Assembly (NCBI RefSeq): GCF_015207005.2
Contig: NZ_JADEXS020000001.1
Span: 2,852,001 to 2,916,000, forward strand
Source of the DNA: Desmonostoc muscorum LEGE 12446
GTDB lineage: Bacteria; Cyanobacteriota; Cyanobacteriia; Cyanobacteriales; Nostocaceae
Direction of reading: 5' to 3'
DNA length: 64,000 nt
Numbering within the stretch: position 1 is the stretch's first letter; every line of letters starts with the position of its first letter. This document shows, in pieces, positions 1 to 8,186 of the stretch. A model generated the notes under the pieces. The model did not search any database, had not been told where the DNA came from, and was given only the letters and a program-made list of their open reading frames with translations. The translations under genes were made by a program, and so were the position numbers.

Positions 1-157
1 AATTGCTGAAGCGGTTGGTGCAGATACAGGCAGTTATTTGGTGAGTGTAAATATCGAAGTTCAAGTGTTAGAACAAGCTGCGGTACCTCAAGCCGAACAA
101 CTCTCGCTTTCGTTTCCAGAGGTGAATGTGCCGTCACAACTGCGAGAAGCGGCTTGA
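1..157 (+). CDS. C-terminal fragment of an unidentified protein (5' end outside window)
   Basis: An open frame enters at base 2 and runs 51 codons to a TGA at 155-157. The tail contains the segment SYLVSVNIEVQVLEQAAV followed by a Ser/Pro/Glu-rich end (EVNVPSQLREAA). No motif was recognised and no function is proposed. The 268 bases before the next gene hold no other ORF of note. Confidence 0.5.
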   Translation, partial: IAEAVGADTGSYLVSVNIEVQVLEQAAVPQAEQLSLSFPEVNVPSQLREAA

Positions 158-425
158 GGTAGATACAGGATTTCGCAAGAGACATTGTTGGGTTGCGTTA
201 AACCAAACGCAACTTCAATTTTTTCTACAACCAAATCCAAGGTAAATCTGACCAAAACAGAGTCTTTGAGTCAGTTAAAATCAGTACGTTTTTACTATAA
301 TAGATATATAGGTTTACAGACCTGATTAAGTATAAACTTCTCTGTGACAGCCTTTTGGGAAATGGATTCCGGGGTTAGTTTTATGCTTAAGCATTAAATT
401 CTTGACCTTAGAGGAAAGTTATTAG

Positions 426-797
426 ATGATGCAACTGAGTCATTATCCAGGTGCCATCGCTCAAGCTGCCCAACGGGCTAATGAAATAGATTCTCAGTTA
501 ATGGCAGTGCAGCACCAGATTAACCGATTTGAAGGCAATGCGGATCGCGTCGCCGCCTTTGAGATGGATTTGAAAAATGATGCTCAACGGAAGGCGCGGC
601 GTTTTGAAGTGCTGCTTGTGAATCAGGAATATCAAAAGGCAATGGATACTTTAATCCGCTTGACTGGGGAAAAGGCAAATGCCATCGGCCATTTAGAATA
701 TCTGCGTAATCAGTTTAGTGTAGCAAAGTTGGAAGCTAGATTAGCGATCGCTCAACAACTCACTGATTTTGAATCGCGCGAATTAGTCGGTTTGTAA
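426..797 (+). CDS. Small conserved-type helical protein of unknown function
   Basis: A 123-residue protein starting MMQLSHYPG, with a purine-rich ribosome-binding stretch (agagga) about 10 bases upstream; the second ATG at 429 is equally possible. It has no signal peptide or membrane segment. The sequence is almost entirely helix-forming, rich in Ala, Gln, Glu and Arg with heptad-like spacing (residues about 15-60 and 75-115), so a coiled-coil or helical bundle is likely. I do not recognise the family. It stands alone, convergent with the glycosyltransferase downstream, and a perfect 28-base palindrome lies just after its stop. Confidence 0.7.
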   Translation: MMQLSHYPGAIAQAAQRANEIDSQLMAVQHQINRFEGNADRVAAFEMDLKNDAQRKARRFEVLLVNQEYQKAMDTLIRLTGEKANAIGHLEYLRNQFSVAKLEARLAIAQQLTDFESRELVGL

Positions 798-814
798 TCA
801 CATAGCAATTTGCA

Positions 815-842
815 GTAAGGTAGCACAGCTGTGCTACCTTAC
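815..842. terminator. Perfect 28-base palindrome between convergent genes
   Basis: The sequence from 815 to 842 is its own reverse complement, with centre CAGCTG and arms starting GTAAGGTAGC. It lies 18 bases after the stop of the small helical protein and 44 bases from the end of the opposite-strand glycosyltransferase, so it could act as a bidirectional hairpin terminator. No clear T-run follows. Two other perfect palindromes of the same length occur at 6834-6861 and 11782-11809, so it may instead be a dispersed repeat. Confidence 0.5.
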
Positions 843-885
843 AATGATTTAATTATAAAACTGAGATTGCAGATTAAGCGCGTCA

Positions 886-2025
886 CTATAATCTCTGGGA
901 CAACAGTTGAGCAATTTGCTGATTAATAGTTGCAACATCAAAACGTTCACTAGCAGTAATTCTGGCATTCTTGGCTATAGTTGCAGTTATTTCCCTTTCT
1001 TGAAGACAGGTGATAATCGTTTGTGCAAGTTCCTGAGGTTCTCCTGGTGTTACAAGAAAACCATTCAGTCCGTGTTCTACTAATTCCATTGCACCCCCAG
1101 CTTTTGCTGCAATTACAGGTTTTTCACATAGCATTGCTTCGACAATCACTCTACCAAAAGGTTCTGGACAAGTCGAACTATGTGCTACTAAGTCACAAGC
1201 TGACATTAATTGGGGAATATCTGAACGAAATCCTAAAAATTTGACGCGGTTTTCTAATCCCAGTTTAGTGACTTGTTGGTGTAACTCTTGGACGTAATTT
1301 TGTTCGCCAAATAATGCATCACCGACTAAAATTGCTGTTACCTGTGGCGGACATAAAGCAAGGGCATCAATTAAAATATGCTGCCCTTTCCAAGGTGCAA
1401 GTCTGCTAAAATGTCCAACTACAAATTTTCCTGCTAATTCTAAATTTTGTTGCAATTGATTGATGTCAGAATCATCAATTTGATAATTTTTAGGTTCAAA
1501 GCCATTATAGACAACTTCGATGATGTCTCGGCGTCCTCCTGCTTCTAAAAAAGCTGATTTACTAGCTTGAGAATTAGCAATTACTAATGATGCAAAACCA
1601 TTAGCCAGGTTAACAGCTATGCGAAGATTAGTTTTGCTAAAATGTTCGGTGGAGAGAATATCATGTAAATGATAAACCAGAGGACGACGACTGAAAAGAC
1701 TTGCTATCGCTCCTACAACTAATGCTTTTTGGGTGTTGGCGTAGATTAAATCGTATTCACGCGCTTTTTTAACTACTTTAGTAATTAGAGGTAGCAGTTG
1801 TCCTAAGCTATTTAAACCTTGTATTAAACTGCTTTGTTTGCGAACTGCGATCGCTTGATTTGTAAGAACTTCTACCGGAATATTATTTTGTTGTAGTAAA
1901 TGTTTAAATGATCCGTCTGCAAATAAACCGACCAAAGCATCATGTCGATAGGGTTTAGCAATATCTATTAAACACAATTCTGCACCGCCTGGTTTACCAC
2001 TTTGGTCTAGGAAAAAAATTTTCAT
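886..2025 (-). CDS. Glycosyltransferase, GT4-like (GT-B fold)
   Basis: A 379-residue retaining-type glycosyltransferase. The N-terminal half starts MKIFFLDQSGKPGGAELCL, the acceptor-side Rossmann domain with the Gly-Gly-Ala-Glu loop. The C-terminal half has the nucleotide-sugar part: VVGHFSRLAPWKG at about 200-215, then EPFGRVIVEAMLCEKPVIA at about 288-306, containing the EX7E motif of GT4 enzymes. It has no signal peptide or membrane helix, so it should act in the cytoplasm or at the inner face of the membrane. A second GT4-like gene lies 78 bases upstream in the same direction; the two are probably co-transcribed and may build an exopolysaccharide or glycolipid. Donor and acceptor cannot be told from sequence. 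Confidence 0.9.
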   Translation of the reverse strand: MKIFFLDQSGKPGGAELCLIDIAKPYRHDALVGLFADGSFKHLLQQNNIPVEVLTNQAIAVRKQSSLIQGLNSLGQLLPLITKVVKKAREYDLIYANTQKALVVGAIASLFSRRPLVYHLHDILSTEHFSKTNLRIAVNLANGFASLVIANSQASKSAFLEAGGRRDIIEVVYNGFEPKNYQIDDSDINQLQQNLELAGKFVVGHFSRLAPWKGQHILIDALALCPPQVTAILVGDALFGEQNYVQELHQQVTKLGLENRVKFLGFRSDIPQLMSACDLVAHSSTCPEPFGRVIVEAMLCEKPVIAAKAGGAMELVEHGLNGFLVTPGEPQELAQTIITCLQEREITATIAKNARITASERFDVATINQQIAQLLSQRL

Positions 2026-2053
2026 AAAACTTCCTTATAATACTATATAATTC

Positions 2054-2073
2054 AGACGCGATTTATCGCGTCT
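2054..2073. repeat. Short palindrome of the GACGCGAT repeat family
   Basis: A palindrome of type GACGCGAT..ATCGCGTC followed by TCTCTAC in the 78-base gap between the two glycosyltransferase genes. The same unit recurs as part of longer hairpins at 3532-3596, 24180-24243 and 41475-41498. Confidence 0.7.
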
Positions 2074-2103
2074 CTACAAAGCAATTTTCGCGTCTTTACT
2101 TCT

Positions 2104-3273
2104 TTAATTTAATAGAACATTCCGTACTTGCTGGGCAACTTGATTCCAATCATAATGTGTAACTGCGTAGTGACGACAGGCTTCTTTTGAAGGGATGGGG
2201 ATGTTTCCTAGTAGCGCCTGTTCTAATTTTTCGGCAATTGCTGATGCTTCGGGGGAAGTAGTAATTAAATCGGGTGAAAATTCCGTTAAAATTTCTGGCA
2301 TTCCCCCAACTGGAGTACATAAAACTGGAGTCCCACAAGCTAAAGATTCAACTATTACCAATCCAAATCCTTCAAAAGATTGACTAGGCATGACAGTTAA
2401 TTCAGCAGCTTGATAAGCTATCGGTAATTGCTCATCAGGTAGAAAACCTAAAAATTTAACGTTGTCGTCTAGTCCTAATTCTGTAGCCTGTTGTTGTAGT
2501 GCAGCTTGGATGTGACCACGACCGGCGATCGCTAGCCAAATATCTGGTATTCTGGGCTTAATTATAGCGATCGCTTGTAATAATTTGTCAACACCAGTTC
2601 GATGTACTAAGCGGCGTGATGTAAAGAGAATCCGACGATTATTAGGCCAGTCTAATTGTCTACAAGCTTCCTGGGCTGATAAATTTGGTTGAAACCAATT
2701 AATATCAACTCCACCAGGGATAACATTAATTTTATTCCACGGAACTTGATATTTTTGATGTAAAATACTGCCAAATGCTTTGCTGAGAACTATAAAGCGA
2801 TCGCAGCGATTATAAGTGGTTTGTTCTATCAGCCAATGCTTAATTAAAAGACTAAGATTTTTATTAACTACTTCCTGCTTACTCTCAGAAGCCCAAGGGC
2901 CATGAAAGTTAAAAGTAACTGGTACTCCTTTTGGCAAAATATCTAAAATTGGAAAGCTGTATAATGCAAAGTGCAGATTAATCGCATCTGGTTTATTTGT
3001 TCTGGTTTTCTGGAAGTTTTGGCGAATTGACCATAATCTTTGACAAATATTAGTATCAGCAGACGCTAAGTTAGTCAGCTTAATCGGGGAATTTAGTTCT
3101 GCATCTGGTAAACCGACTCCGCATAATTCAATGTGGTCTTTATTTGCTGCTAATTTATGAGTTAGTTCATAAATATACCTTTCTAATCCTCCGGGATTTT
3201 CAGGAAACCAGCCTAATCCCAAGGTAAGAATAGATGCAGATGGTGAAGCTAAATTTTCTTTTTGATTTTTCAT
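2104..3273 (-). CDS. Glycosyltransferase, GT4-like (GT-B fold)
   Basis: A 389-residue glycosyltransferase. The N-terminal acceptor domain begins after a short polar leader with LTLGLGWFPENPGGLERYIY, the GG-x-E/R-Y loop typical of GT4 enzymes. FTSRRLVHRTGVDKLLQA at about 217-235 opens the donor domain, and FEGFGLVIVESLACGTPVL at about 307-325 carries the EX7E motif. It is soluble, without signal or membrane segment. It is the upstream partner of the glycosyltransferase at 886-2025 and is divergent from the secreted propeller gene at 3890, with a 616-base spacer between. A role in surface polysaccharide assembly is inferred from the pairing; the substrate is unknown. Confidence 0.9.
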   Translation of the reverse strand: MKNQKENLASPSASILTLGLGWFPENPGGLERYIYELTHKLAANKDHIELCGVGLPDAELNSPIKLTNLASADTNICQRLWSIRQNFQKTRTNKPDAINLHFALYSFPILDILPKGVPVTFNFHGPWASESKQEVVNKNLSLLIKHWLIEQTTYNRCDRFIVLSKAFGSILHQKYQVPWNKINVIPGGVDINWFQPNLSAQEACRQLDWPNNRRILFTSRRLVHRTGVDKLLQAIAIIKPRIPDIWLAIAGRGHIQAALQQQATELGLDDNVKFLGFLPDEQLPIAYQAAELTVMPSQSFEGFGLVIVESLACGTPVLCTPVGGMPEILTEFSPDLITTSPEASAIAEKLEQALLGNIPIPSKEACRHYAVTHYDWNQVAQQVRNVLLN

Positions 3274-3889
3274 AGATGTTTATCCTATAAATGTATTAAA
3301 ACAATATATACATTATCAATAAGATTTTTTGGAGAGAACACCATTTTATAAACTATTTATATCTTCATGTCAACAAGCAATTCCAATCTGTGTTTTAATT
3401 AACTGAATAATACTGAATATGATAAATATGATACCTGTTGTTGGAGTAAGGCGAATGGTAGGCAGTCAAAGAGAAAAACTACTATCAATACAGTTCGCTT
3501 AAGGTTTTTTGATCAAAATTCTACATGACAAAGACGCGATAAATTGCCGTCTCTACAACAATCAATTCTTTGTAGAGACGGCGATTTATCGTGTCTCTAG
3601 CTTAACGCAACAGTAACAGTATTGAAACTACTATCAATTAATGGATAGTTTCAAATTTTGTATTTAAATTTACTATTTATGCTTTGAATAAGAGTAAATT
3701 TTAATACATTGAATATTTTGAAGATAGAATCTGTATATTTATCAATTCAAATTAGTTATATTTTTGGGCGGATTGAGAAAATAATGATTGTATATACAGT
3801 TATCGTATTTAGATTGTGGACAAAATCTCACGCAGGAGCGCAGAGAGAATAAAAATATTAATTGTTGGTGAACAAATAAATAAAGTTAT
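3274..3889. other. Divergent intergenic region with one repeat hairpin
   Basis: This 616-base AT-rich spacer separates the divergent glycosyltransferase and propeller genes and should hold both promoters, but none could be fixed by eye. It contains the long inverted repeat at 3532-3596. A partial copy of another repeat (CTCACGCAGGAGCGCAGAG, near 3829) resembles the stem at 53647-53714. No ORF worth calling was seen. Confidence 0.5.
3532..3596. repeat. Long inverted repeat, GACGCGAT/GTAGAGAC family
   Basis: The left arm begins AGACGCGATAAATTGCCGTC and the right arm reads back as its near-complement around a short AT-rich loop, giving a hairpin of about 65 bases. The copy at 24180-24243 has the same arms and loop type, and shorter versions lie at 2054 and 41475. 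It is a dispersed cyanobacterial repeat with no coding content. Confidence 0.8.
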
Positions 3890-6112
3890 ATGAATAATAA
3901 ATTAATTATCAAGTTAAGAAACCTGTGTCAAGAGTTCAAGCAGGAAATTAAAAAATTATCTAATTTAAAATATTTGCAAAGAAATAAAACTTTCAAATTT
4001 TTATTTAGTCTAATTGTTGGAGTTTTGGTTACTACCATTGGCATTACAACAGATTGGGCGACAACTGGAACACCTACACTCAGCTATCAAACATCCTGGA
4101 TAGGTAATAGTATTGGCAGTGGAAATCTGCGGATACAAAACAATATAGAGGCAATGTATGTTACCGCCGATGGTACGGTGTATACCAACAGCCATTGGGA
4201 TGAAGCCGGAACAGAAGCAGGAATATATAAGGATGGTAAAATTGTAAATGCCCTTGGTGATACTCACGGTTGGGGTCGTGGTGGTGGCAAAGCTGTTACA
4301 GCAAATAGTAAATATATTTACATTGCCATGACTCAGGGATCGACGGGCAATACAAAAGAAGATTATCCAGCAGAAGGAACAGCTTGGCACTCCGTTAGGC
4401 GCTATGATTTGTCGGGAAAACCTGCACCGTTTCCTGGGGGACGTGGCTGGGATAAAAGTATGTTAATTGTCAGCACTAAAAGCGAAGTTGCTGGATTAGG
4501 AATTGTCGGAAGTGAATTGTATGTGAGTGATTTGGCTGCTAACCGGATTCGGGTTTATGATACTGAGACGATGAAGGAACTGCGCAGCTTTACTGTTGCT
4601 AATCCAGGAGCGATCGCAGTTGATAAACAAAAAAATCTGTGGATTATTCAAAACAAAAATGGTACTAATCCTGCAAAGATTTTACATTATTCCCAAAGTG
4701 GAAAGCAATTGCCCCAACAAATTGCAGATATTATTGAACCAACAGCGATCGCCATCGATCCTCAGGGTAAGCTGTTAGTAGCAGAAAATGGTTCGCGCCA
4801 GCAAATATTGATTTATGACATCAAAGATCAGCCGATACAAGTAGGCAGTTTTGGCTGTAAAAACGGTATCTATACAGGAGTTCCTGGTGAAGTCCGAGAT
4901 TTGAAACTTTATGGACTTACCGGAGTTGGCACAGATGCATCAGGTAATATCTATATAAATAGTAATGGTTTCAACAAATCAGGAACAGATTTGCGGAAAT
5001 TCTCGTCATCAGGTAAATTGATGTGGCGATCGCTAGGATTAATATTTGTCGATAATGCAGATGCCGATCCCAAAACTGATGGTGTAGACTTATTCACCAA
5101 ACAAGAACAATATCAAATGGATTATAGTAAGCCTGCTGGTAAGCAATGGACTTACAAAGCCTACACCTTAAATCCTTTCAAATATCCACAAGATCCACGT
5201 TTGCACACATCGCCAGATGCAACCTTTGTGCGTCGCATCCAAGGCAAACCGTTTTTGTTCCTCACAGATATGTATAGCAGCTTTCTGCAAATATATCGCT
5301 TCAATCCCACCACAGACGGTAAAATTGCCATACCAGCCGGAATGTTTGTTGGTACGAATGGCACAGATAAACAATCTCTTAGCGGAAATTGGCCACCCTA
5401 TCAACCAGAAAAAGGTGAATGGATCTGGCGAGACAGCAACGGTAATGGCAAATTTGAAAACAACGAATATGATACCAGCAAAGACTATCCCCATCTTGGC
5501 GGTTGGTGGGTAGACAGCAAAGGAGATGTTTGGAAAGCTTTGCGAACCCAAGATGGTAACGGTATCCGACATTATCCGTTACAGGGAATAGATGCTAAGG
5601 GTAACCCCATCTACAGTTATAGTTCGATGCAAAAGCAAACTACCCCTGAGATATTTAACGATTTGCGGCGCATTGAATATTTCCCCCAAACAGATACCAT
5701 GTATTTGTCTGGTTTCACAGTAGATCATCCCGCATTCGGCGATGATACTGGTGTTGTGGGATCTGAAATTGCCCGCTTTGACAATTGGAGTAAAGGAAAT
5801 CGCACTCCCAAGTGGCGGGCTGTGATTCCCTACGACACCACCGGCAAACGCGAAGTCTCCACAGCTGCAATGAGTGTGGCGGGAAATTATGTCTTCGCTG
5901 TCACAGTTAAAACCGCAGAGGTATATGTCTACAATGCAACCACAGGAGTCGAAGTAAAACAATTAAAACCAGGCCCTGAAGTTGGAAGCGAAAGTGGCTG
6001 GATTGATATACCCTACGGCATCCGCGCTTTTCGGTGTTCTAATGGCGAGTACTTAGTATTTGTAGAAGAAAATTGGAAAGGAAAAGTGATTATGTATCGC
6101 CTAGCAGGGTGA
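3890..6112 (+). CDS. Secreted or membrane-anchored beta-propeller (NHL-like) protein
   Basis: A 740-residue protein. A basic N-terminus is followed by a hydrophobic segment (FKFLFSLIVGVLVTTIGIT, about 36-54), which is a signal anchor or late signal peptide. The rest is beta-rich with repeated blade-like units: VGSELYVSDLAANRIRVYD, NPGAIAVDKQKNLWII, EPTAIAIDPQGKLLVAENG, GVGTDASGNIYINS. These resemble NHL/SMP-30 propeller blades. At about 515-526 a loop DSNGNGKFENNE matches an EF-hand/dockerin-like calcium-binding pattern. No catalytic residues can be assigned. The start is supported by frame and the hydrophobic leader rather than a strong ribosome-binding site. It is divergent from two glycosyltransferases, so a role in extracellular carbohydrate binding or processing is possible but only inferred. 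Confidence 0.8.
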   Translation: MNNKLIIKLRNLCQEFKQEIKKLSNLKYLQRNKTFKFLFSLIVGVLVTTIGITTDWATTGTPTLSYQTSWIGNSIGSGNLRIQNNIEAMYVTADGTVYTNSHWDEAGTEAGIYKDGKIVNALGDTHGWGRGGGKAVTANSKYIYIAMTQGSTGNTKEDYPAEGTAWHSVRRYDLSGKPAPFPGGRGWDKSMLIVSTKSEVAGLGIVGSELYVSDLAANRIRVYDTETMKELRSFTVANPGAIAVDKQKNLWIIQNKNGTNPAKILHYSQSGKQLPQQIADIIEPTAIAIDPQGKLLVAENGSRQQILIYDIKDQPIQVGSFGCKNGIYTGVPGEVRDLKLYGLTGVGTDASGNIYINSNGFNKSGTDLRKFSSSGKLMWRSLGLIFVDNADADPKTDGVDLFTKQEQYQMDYSKPAGKQWTYKAYTLNPFKYPQDPRLHTSPDATFVRRIQGKPFLFLTDMYSSFLQIYRFNPTTDGKIAIPAGMFVGTNGTDKQSLSGNWPPYQPEKGEWIWRDSNGNGKFENNEYDTSKDYPHLGGWWVDSKGDVWKALRTQDGNGIRHYPLQGIDAKGNPIYSYSSMQKQTTPEIFNDLRRIEYFPQTDTMYLSGFTVDHPAFGDDTGVVGSEIARFDNWSKGNRTPKWRAVIPYDTTGKREVSTAAMSVAGNYVFAVTVKTAEVYVYNATTGVEVKQLKPGPEVGSESGWIDIPYGIRAFRCSNGEYLVFVEENWKGKVIMYRLAG

Positions 6113-6289
6113 GCATTTATATCGATTTTCTACTGCACATGATATCATTTATAAAGGCTATGTTTTTAGTTCAATAAAAACAAGCCTTAATTTTTTGTTT
6201 CACTGCGTAATTCCTATTTAAGCCAGAACTTTACATCAGTTGGCATTCCCTACTTAAGCCAGGGAATAAGAAATTAGGAGCATGAAACA

Positions 6290-6763
6290 GTGTTTTGGAA
6301 ATTTGTAATCAGTGTTTTATTATTGCCCAGTTTCCTGGGATTGGAGATAGCCGCAGCATCTGAAAAAAATGAGTTGCAGATGCTACCAACTTCAAAGGAA
6401 TTAAACGCCCCAGTTGTCCAGACAAAAACTAATCAAGATATCCTGAATTCCTTGCCAAATTCAGTTACAGAATATTCCTCAGTTCCAAAAGATTCGGAAG
6501 TTGATACTGAAAAATTAAAACATCGAAAATATCGACGCTATCACCGGAGGCATCGTCGATATTATCGTCATCGTAGGCACTATCATCAAAGGTACAGAAA
6601 CTATTACCGTCAAAGGCTTAACTATCCCAAAGATATTTATTACCGTAGACGGCATCACAATCGATACAGAAATTCCCATCAACGGGTTCATAACCCTCTG
6701 TATTGTCATTACCTGAGAAACTATGATTATCTACATAGCAATTACCATCAGCGTTGCTATTAA
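6290..6763 (+). CDS. Secreted Tyr/Arg/His-rich low-complexity protein
   Basis: A 157-residue protein beginning at GTG 6290, chosen because TAGGAG lies about 10 bases upstream; the ATG at 6282 is in another frame that stops at once. Residues 1-24 form a typical signal peptide (core VISVLLLPSFLGLEIAAA). Residues about 25-80 are an ordinary polar linker. From about residue 80 to the end the protein is nearly all Tyr, Arg, His and Asn in runs such as YRRYHRRHRRYYRHRRHYHQ. Such tails may bind metal or polyanions; that is inference. No family was recognised. The gene stands alone, and a cluster of inverted repeats follows its stop. Confidence 0.75.
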   Translation: MFWKFVISVLLLPSFLGLEIAAASEKNELQMLPTSKELNAPVVQTKTNQDILNSLPNSVTEYSSVPKDSEVDTEKLKHRKYRRYHRRHRRYYRHRRHYHQRYRNYYRQRLNYPKDIYYRRRHHNRYRNSHQRVHNPLYCHYLRNYDYLHSNYHQRCY

Positions 6764-6821
6764 CCTAATGCGCGTCATTAGTCATTTGTAACAAATAAAA
6801 TCCAAATGACTAGTGATTGAG

Positions 6822-6890
6822 GTACAGATAATCGTAGGGGCACAATATATTGTGCCCCTACCTATGTACTTCATTTAGCTGAAATACGCT
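6822..6890 (+). repeat. Dispersed repeat (copy 1 of 3) with 28-base palindrome core
   Basis: The unit begins GTACAGATAATCGTAGGGGC and ends CTGAAATACGC. Its core, 6834-6861, is a perfect 28-base palindrome with arms starting GTAGGGGCACAA. Copies with the same right end occur at 8067-8121 (same strand) and 11661-11724 (opposite strand), where the core has changed but the flank (GTGTACTTCA..CTGAAATACGC) is kept. Confidence 0.8.
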
Positions 6891-6912
6891 ATAACTAATT
6901 ATCTGAATTTAA

Positions 6913-7063
6913 TATAGGAATCCGATTTTATTCCTGAAAAAATCTAAGTATGTGTAGGGTGTATTAGGCGTAAGCCGTAACGCACCAAAAGCTTCGGGGA
7001 AGGTGCGTTACGCAACGCTTTTACATCCTACGTGTATTTCAAAAATCAAATAAGAGTCCTATA
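6913..7063. mobile_element. Miniature inverted-repeat element with IS630-like ends
   Basis: A 151-base element bounded by TATAGGAATCCGATTTTATT on the left and, reading inward from the right, TATAGGACTCTTATTTGATT. These resemble the ends of the full IS630-type element at 41992-43147 (TATAGGAATCATATTTGATT), including TA at both borders. The interior is a second inverted repeat built on GGTGCGTTACGC. There is no ORF. It sits between the Tyr/Arg/His-rich protein and the convergent aspartoacylase gene, and is probably a non-autonomous MITE. Confidence 0.7.
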
Positions 7064-7076
7064 TGACATATTTTTA

Positions 7077-7955
7077 TTAAACTACCTTTTGTTGCTTTTG
7101 AGTTAAATGCATTGCAATTCCTTTTTCATAATAGGCTGCTTCATTAATAAAAATAGGATAAACAGTAGATACCCCCTCATATAAAATATTTTTTCCTGCA
7201 AAAGTCAGAAATATTGGCTCACCTGGATTCAGAGGGTGATAATCCCGAAACTGAACATGGGGATGAATCATGGCTTGAATTTCCCCGCGTTCATCTCTGG
7301 GATAATCAATAGTGCTAATGTATTGATAGAGTGTCAAGCTGCTGTTTATCTGTGGAATATTACCTTGGTTACACCATTCAAAATAGTCCAAAATTGCGTA
7401 AATAAGCTGTTCTGTTTGTTGAAACAATTCAGCATTTAAGACATTTTGAGCTACAGCACCAACTTCGATTACAAAACCTAATTCGCACAAAGAACGTAGA
7501 AAACCACCTTCTTTTGATTGTGGATTAATACACACTCTCACTAAAGGATTTATCGAACTTAAATAAGCAGCTAAGCTAAGTAATAAAGGATGCATCTCAC
7601 AAAAAATTAAACTTAGCCCCATGTTGGCAGTTGTGCTATGTAAATCAATGATTACATCTGCAAAAGACTGATTTTGTGGTTGCAGTATCTGTTTAATTTC
7701 TTTCGCCCGCTTATCTTCGTAACTTAAGAGATTTGGGTTTTGTAAGTCTTGATTGCTGAAGCAGCGATTTAAATCTTTGTCAATGTAACGTTTACCTTCT
7801 GTAATAGCTTTGGCATTACCAAGTAACACCAAAGTTTCTAAACTTTGTTTGTTAATTAAATTTGGATGTTGCTGAAACTTTTTGACTAAGTGTACTCCTG
7901 TTAATTCATTACCGTGGGTTCCTCCAACGATCGCCACTCGTTCAATCTGACTCAT
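7077..7955 (-). CDS. Aspartoacylase-family zinc deacylase (AstE/AspA)
   Basis: A 292-residue M14-type metal-dependent deacylase. The zinc site is visible: GGTHGNE gives His14 and Glu17, and [10 protein letters not shown] gives His106. Substrate-binding DLNR is at 61-64, and Glu164 in VIEVGA fits the general base. Length matches aspartoacylase (about 290-310 residues). The family removes acyl groups from N-acyl amino acids such as N-acetylaspartate; the exact substrate in cyanobacteria is not settled. A purine-rich GCGAGG lies shortly before the ATG. It is soluble, monocistronic and transcribed toward a repeat-rich spacer. I am confident of family, less so of substrate. Confidence 0.88.
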   Translation of the reverse strand: MSQIERVAIVGGTHGNELTGVHLVKKFQQHPNLINKQSLETLVLLGNAKAITEGKRYIDKDLNRCFSNQDLQNPNLLSYEDKRAKEIKQILQPQNQSFADVIIDLHSTTANMGLSLIFCEMHPLLLSLAAYLSSINPLVRVCINPQSKEGGFLRSLCELGFVIEVGAVAQNVLNAELFQQTEQLIYAILDYFEWCNQGNIPQINSSLTLYQYISTIDYPRDERGEIQAMIHPHVQFRDYHPLNPGEPIFLTFAGKNILYEGVSTVYPIFINEAAYYEKGIAMHLTQKQQKVV

Positions 7956-8066
7956 AAAAACCTCGCAATCAAAGTTTGTAGGCTAGACATTATAATGCCC
8001 ACCCTACTGTGGTTTATTAATATATAGCGGTTCCCATTCAGATGCAGTACAACATCATATCGCAAA

Positions 8067-8121
8067 GTGTAGGGAACATGGCTGTGCCCCTACCCGTGTA
8101 CTTCATTTACCTGAAATACGC
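8067..8121 (+). repeat. Dispersed repeat (copy 2 of 3)
   Basis: This shares CTGTGCCCCTACC, GTGTACTTCATTTACCTGAA and the terminal AATACGC with the copies at 6822-6890 and 11661-11724, but its palindromic centre has decayed. It lies between the aspartoacylase gene and the end of dxs. Confidence 0.7.
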
Positions 8122-8186
8122 CCTCATATAGCGATCGCCCACACCTGAGTCACAAGTGTGGGCGATTCGTTACTACAAAGAATTAA

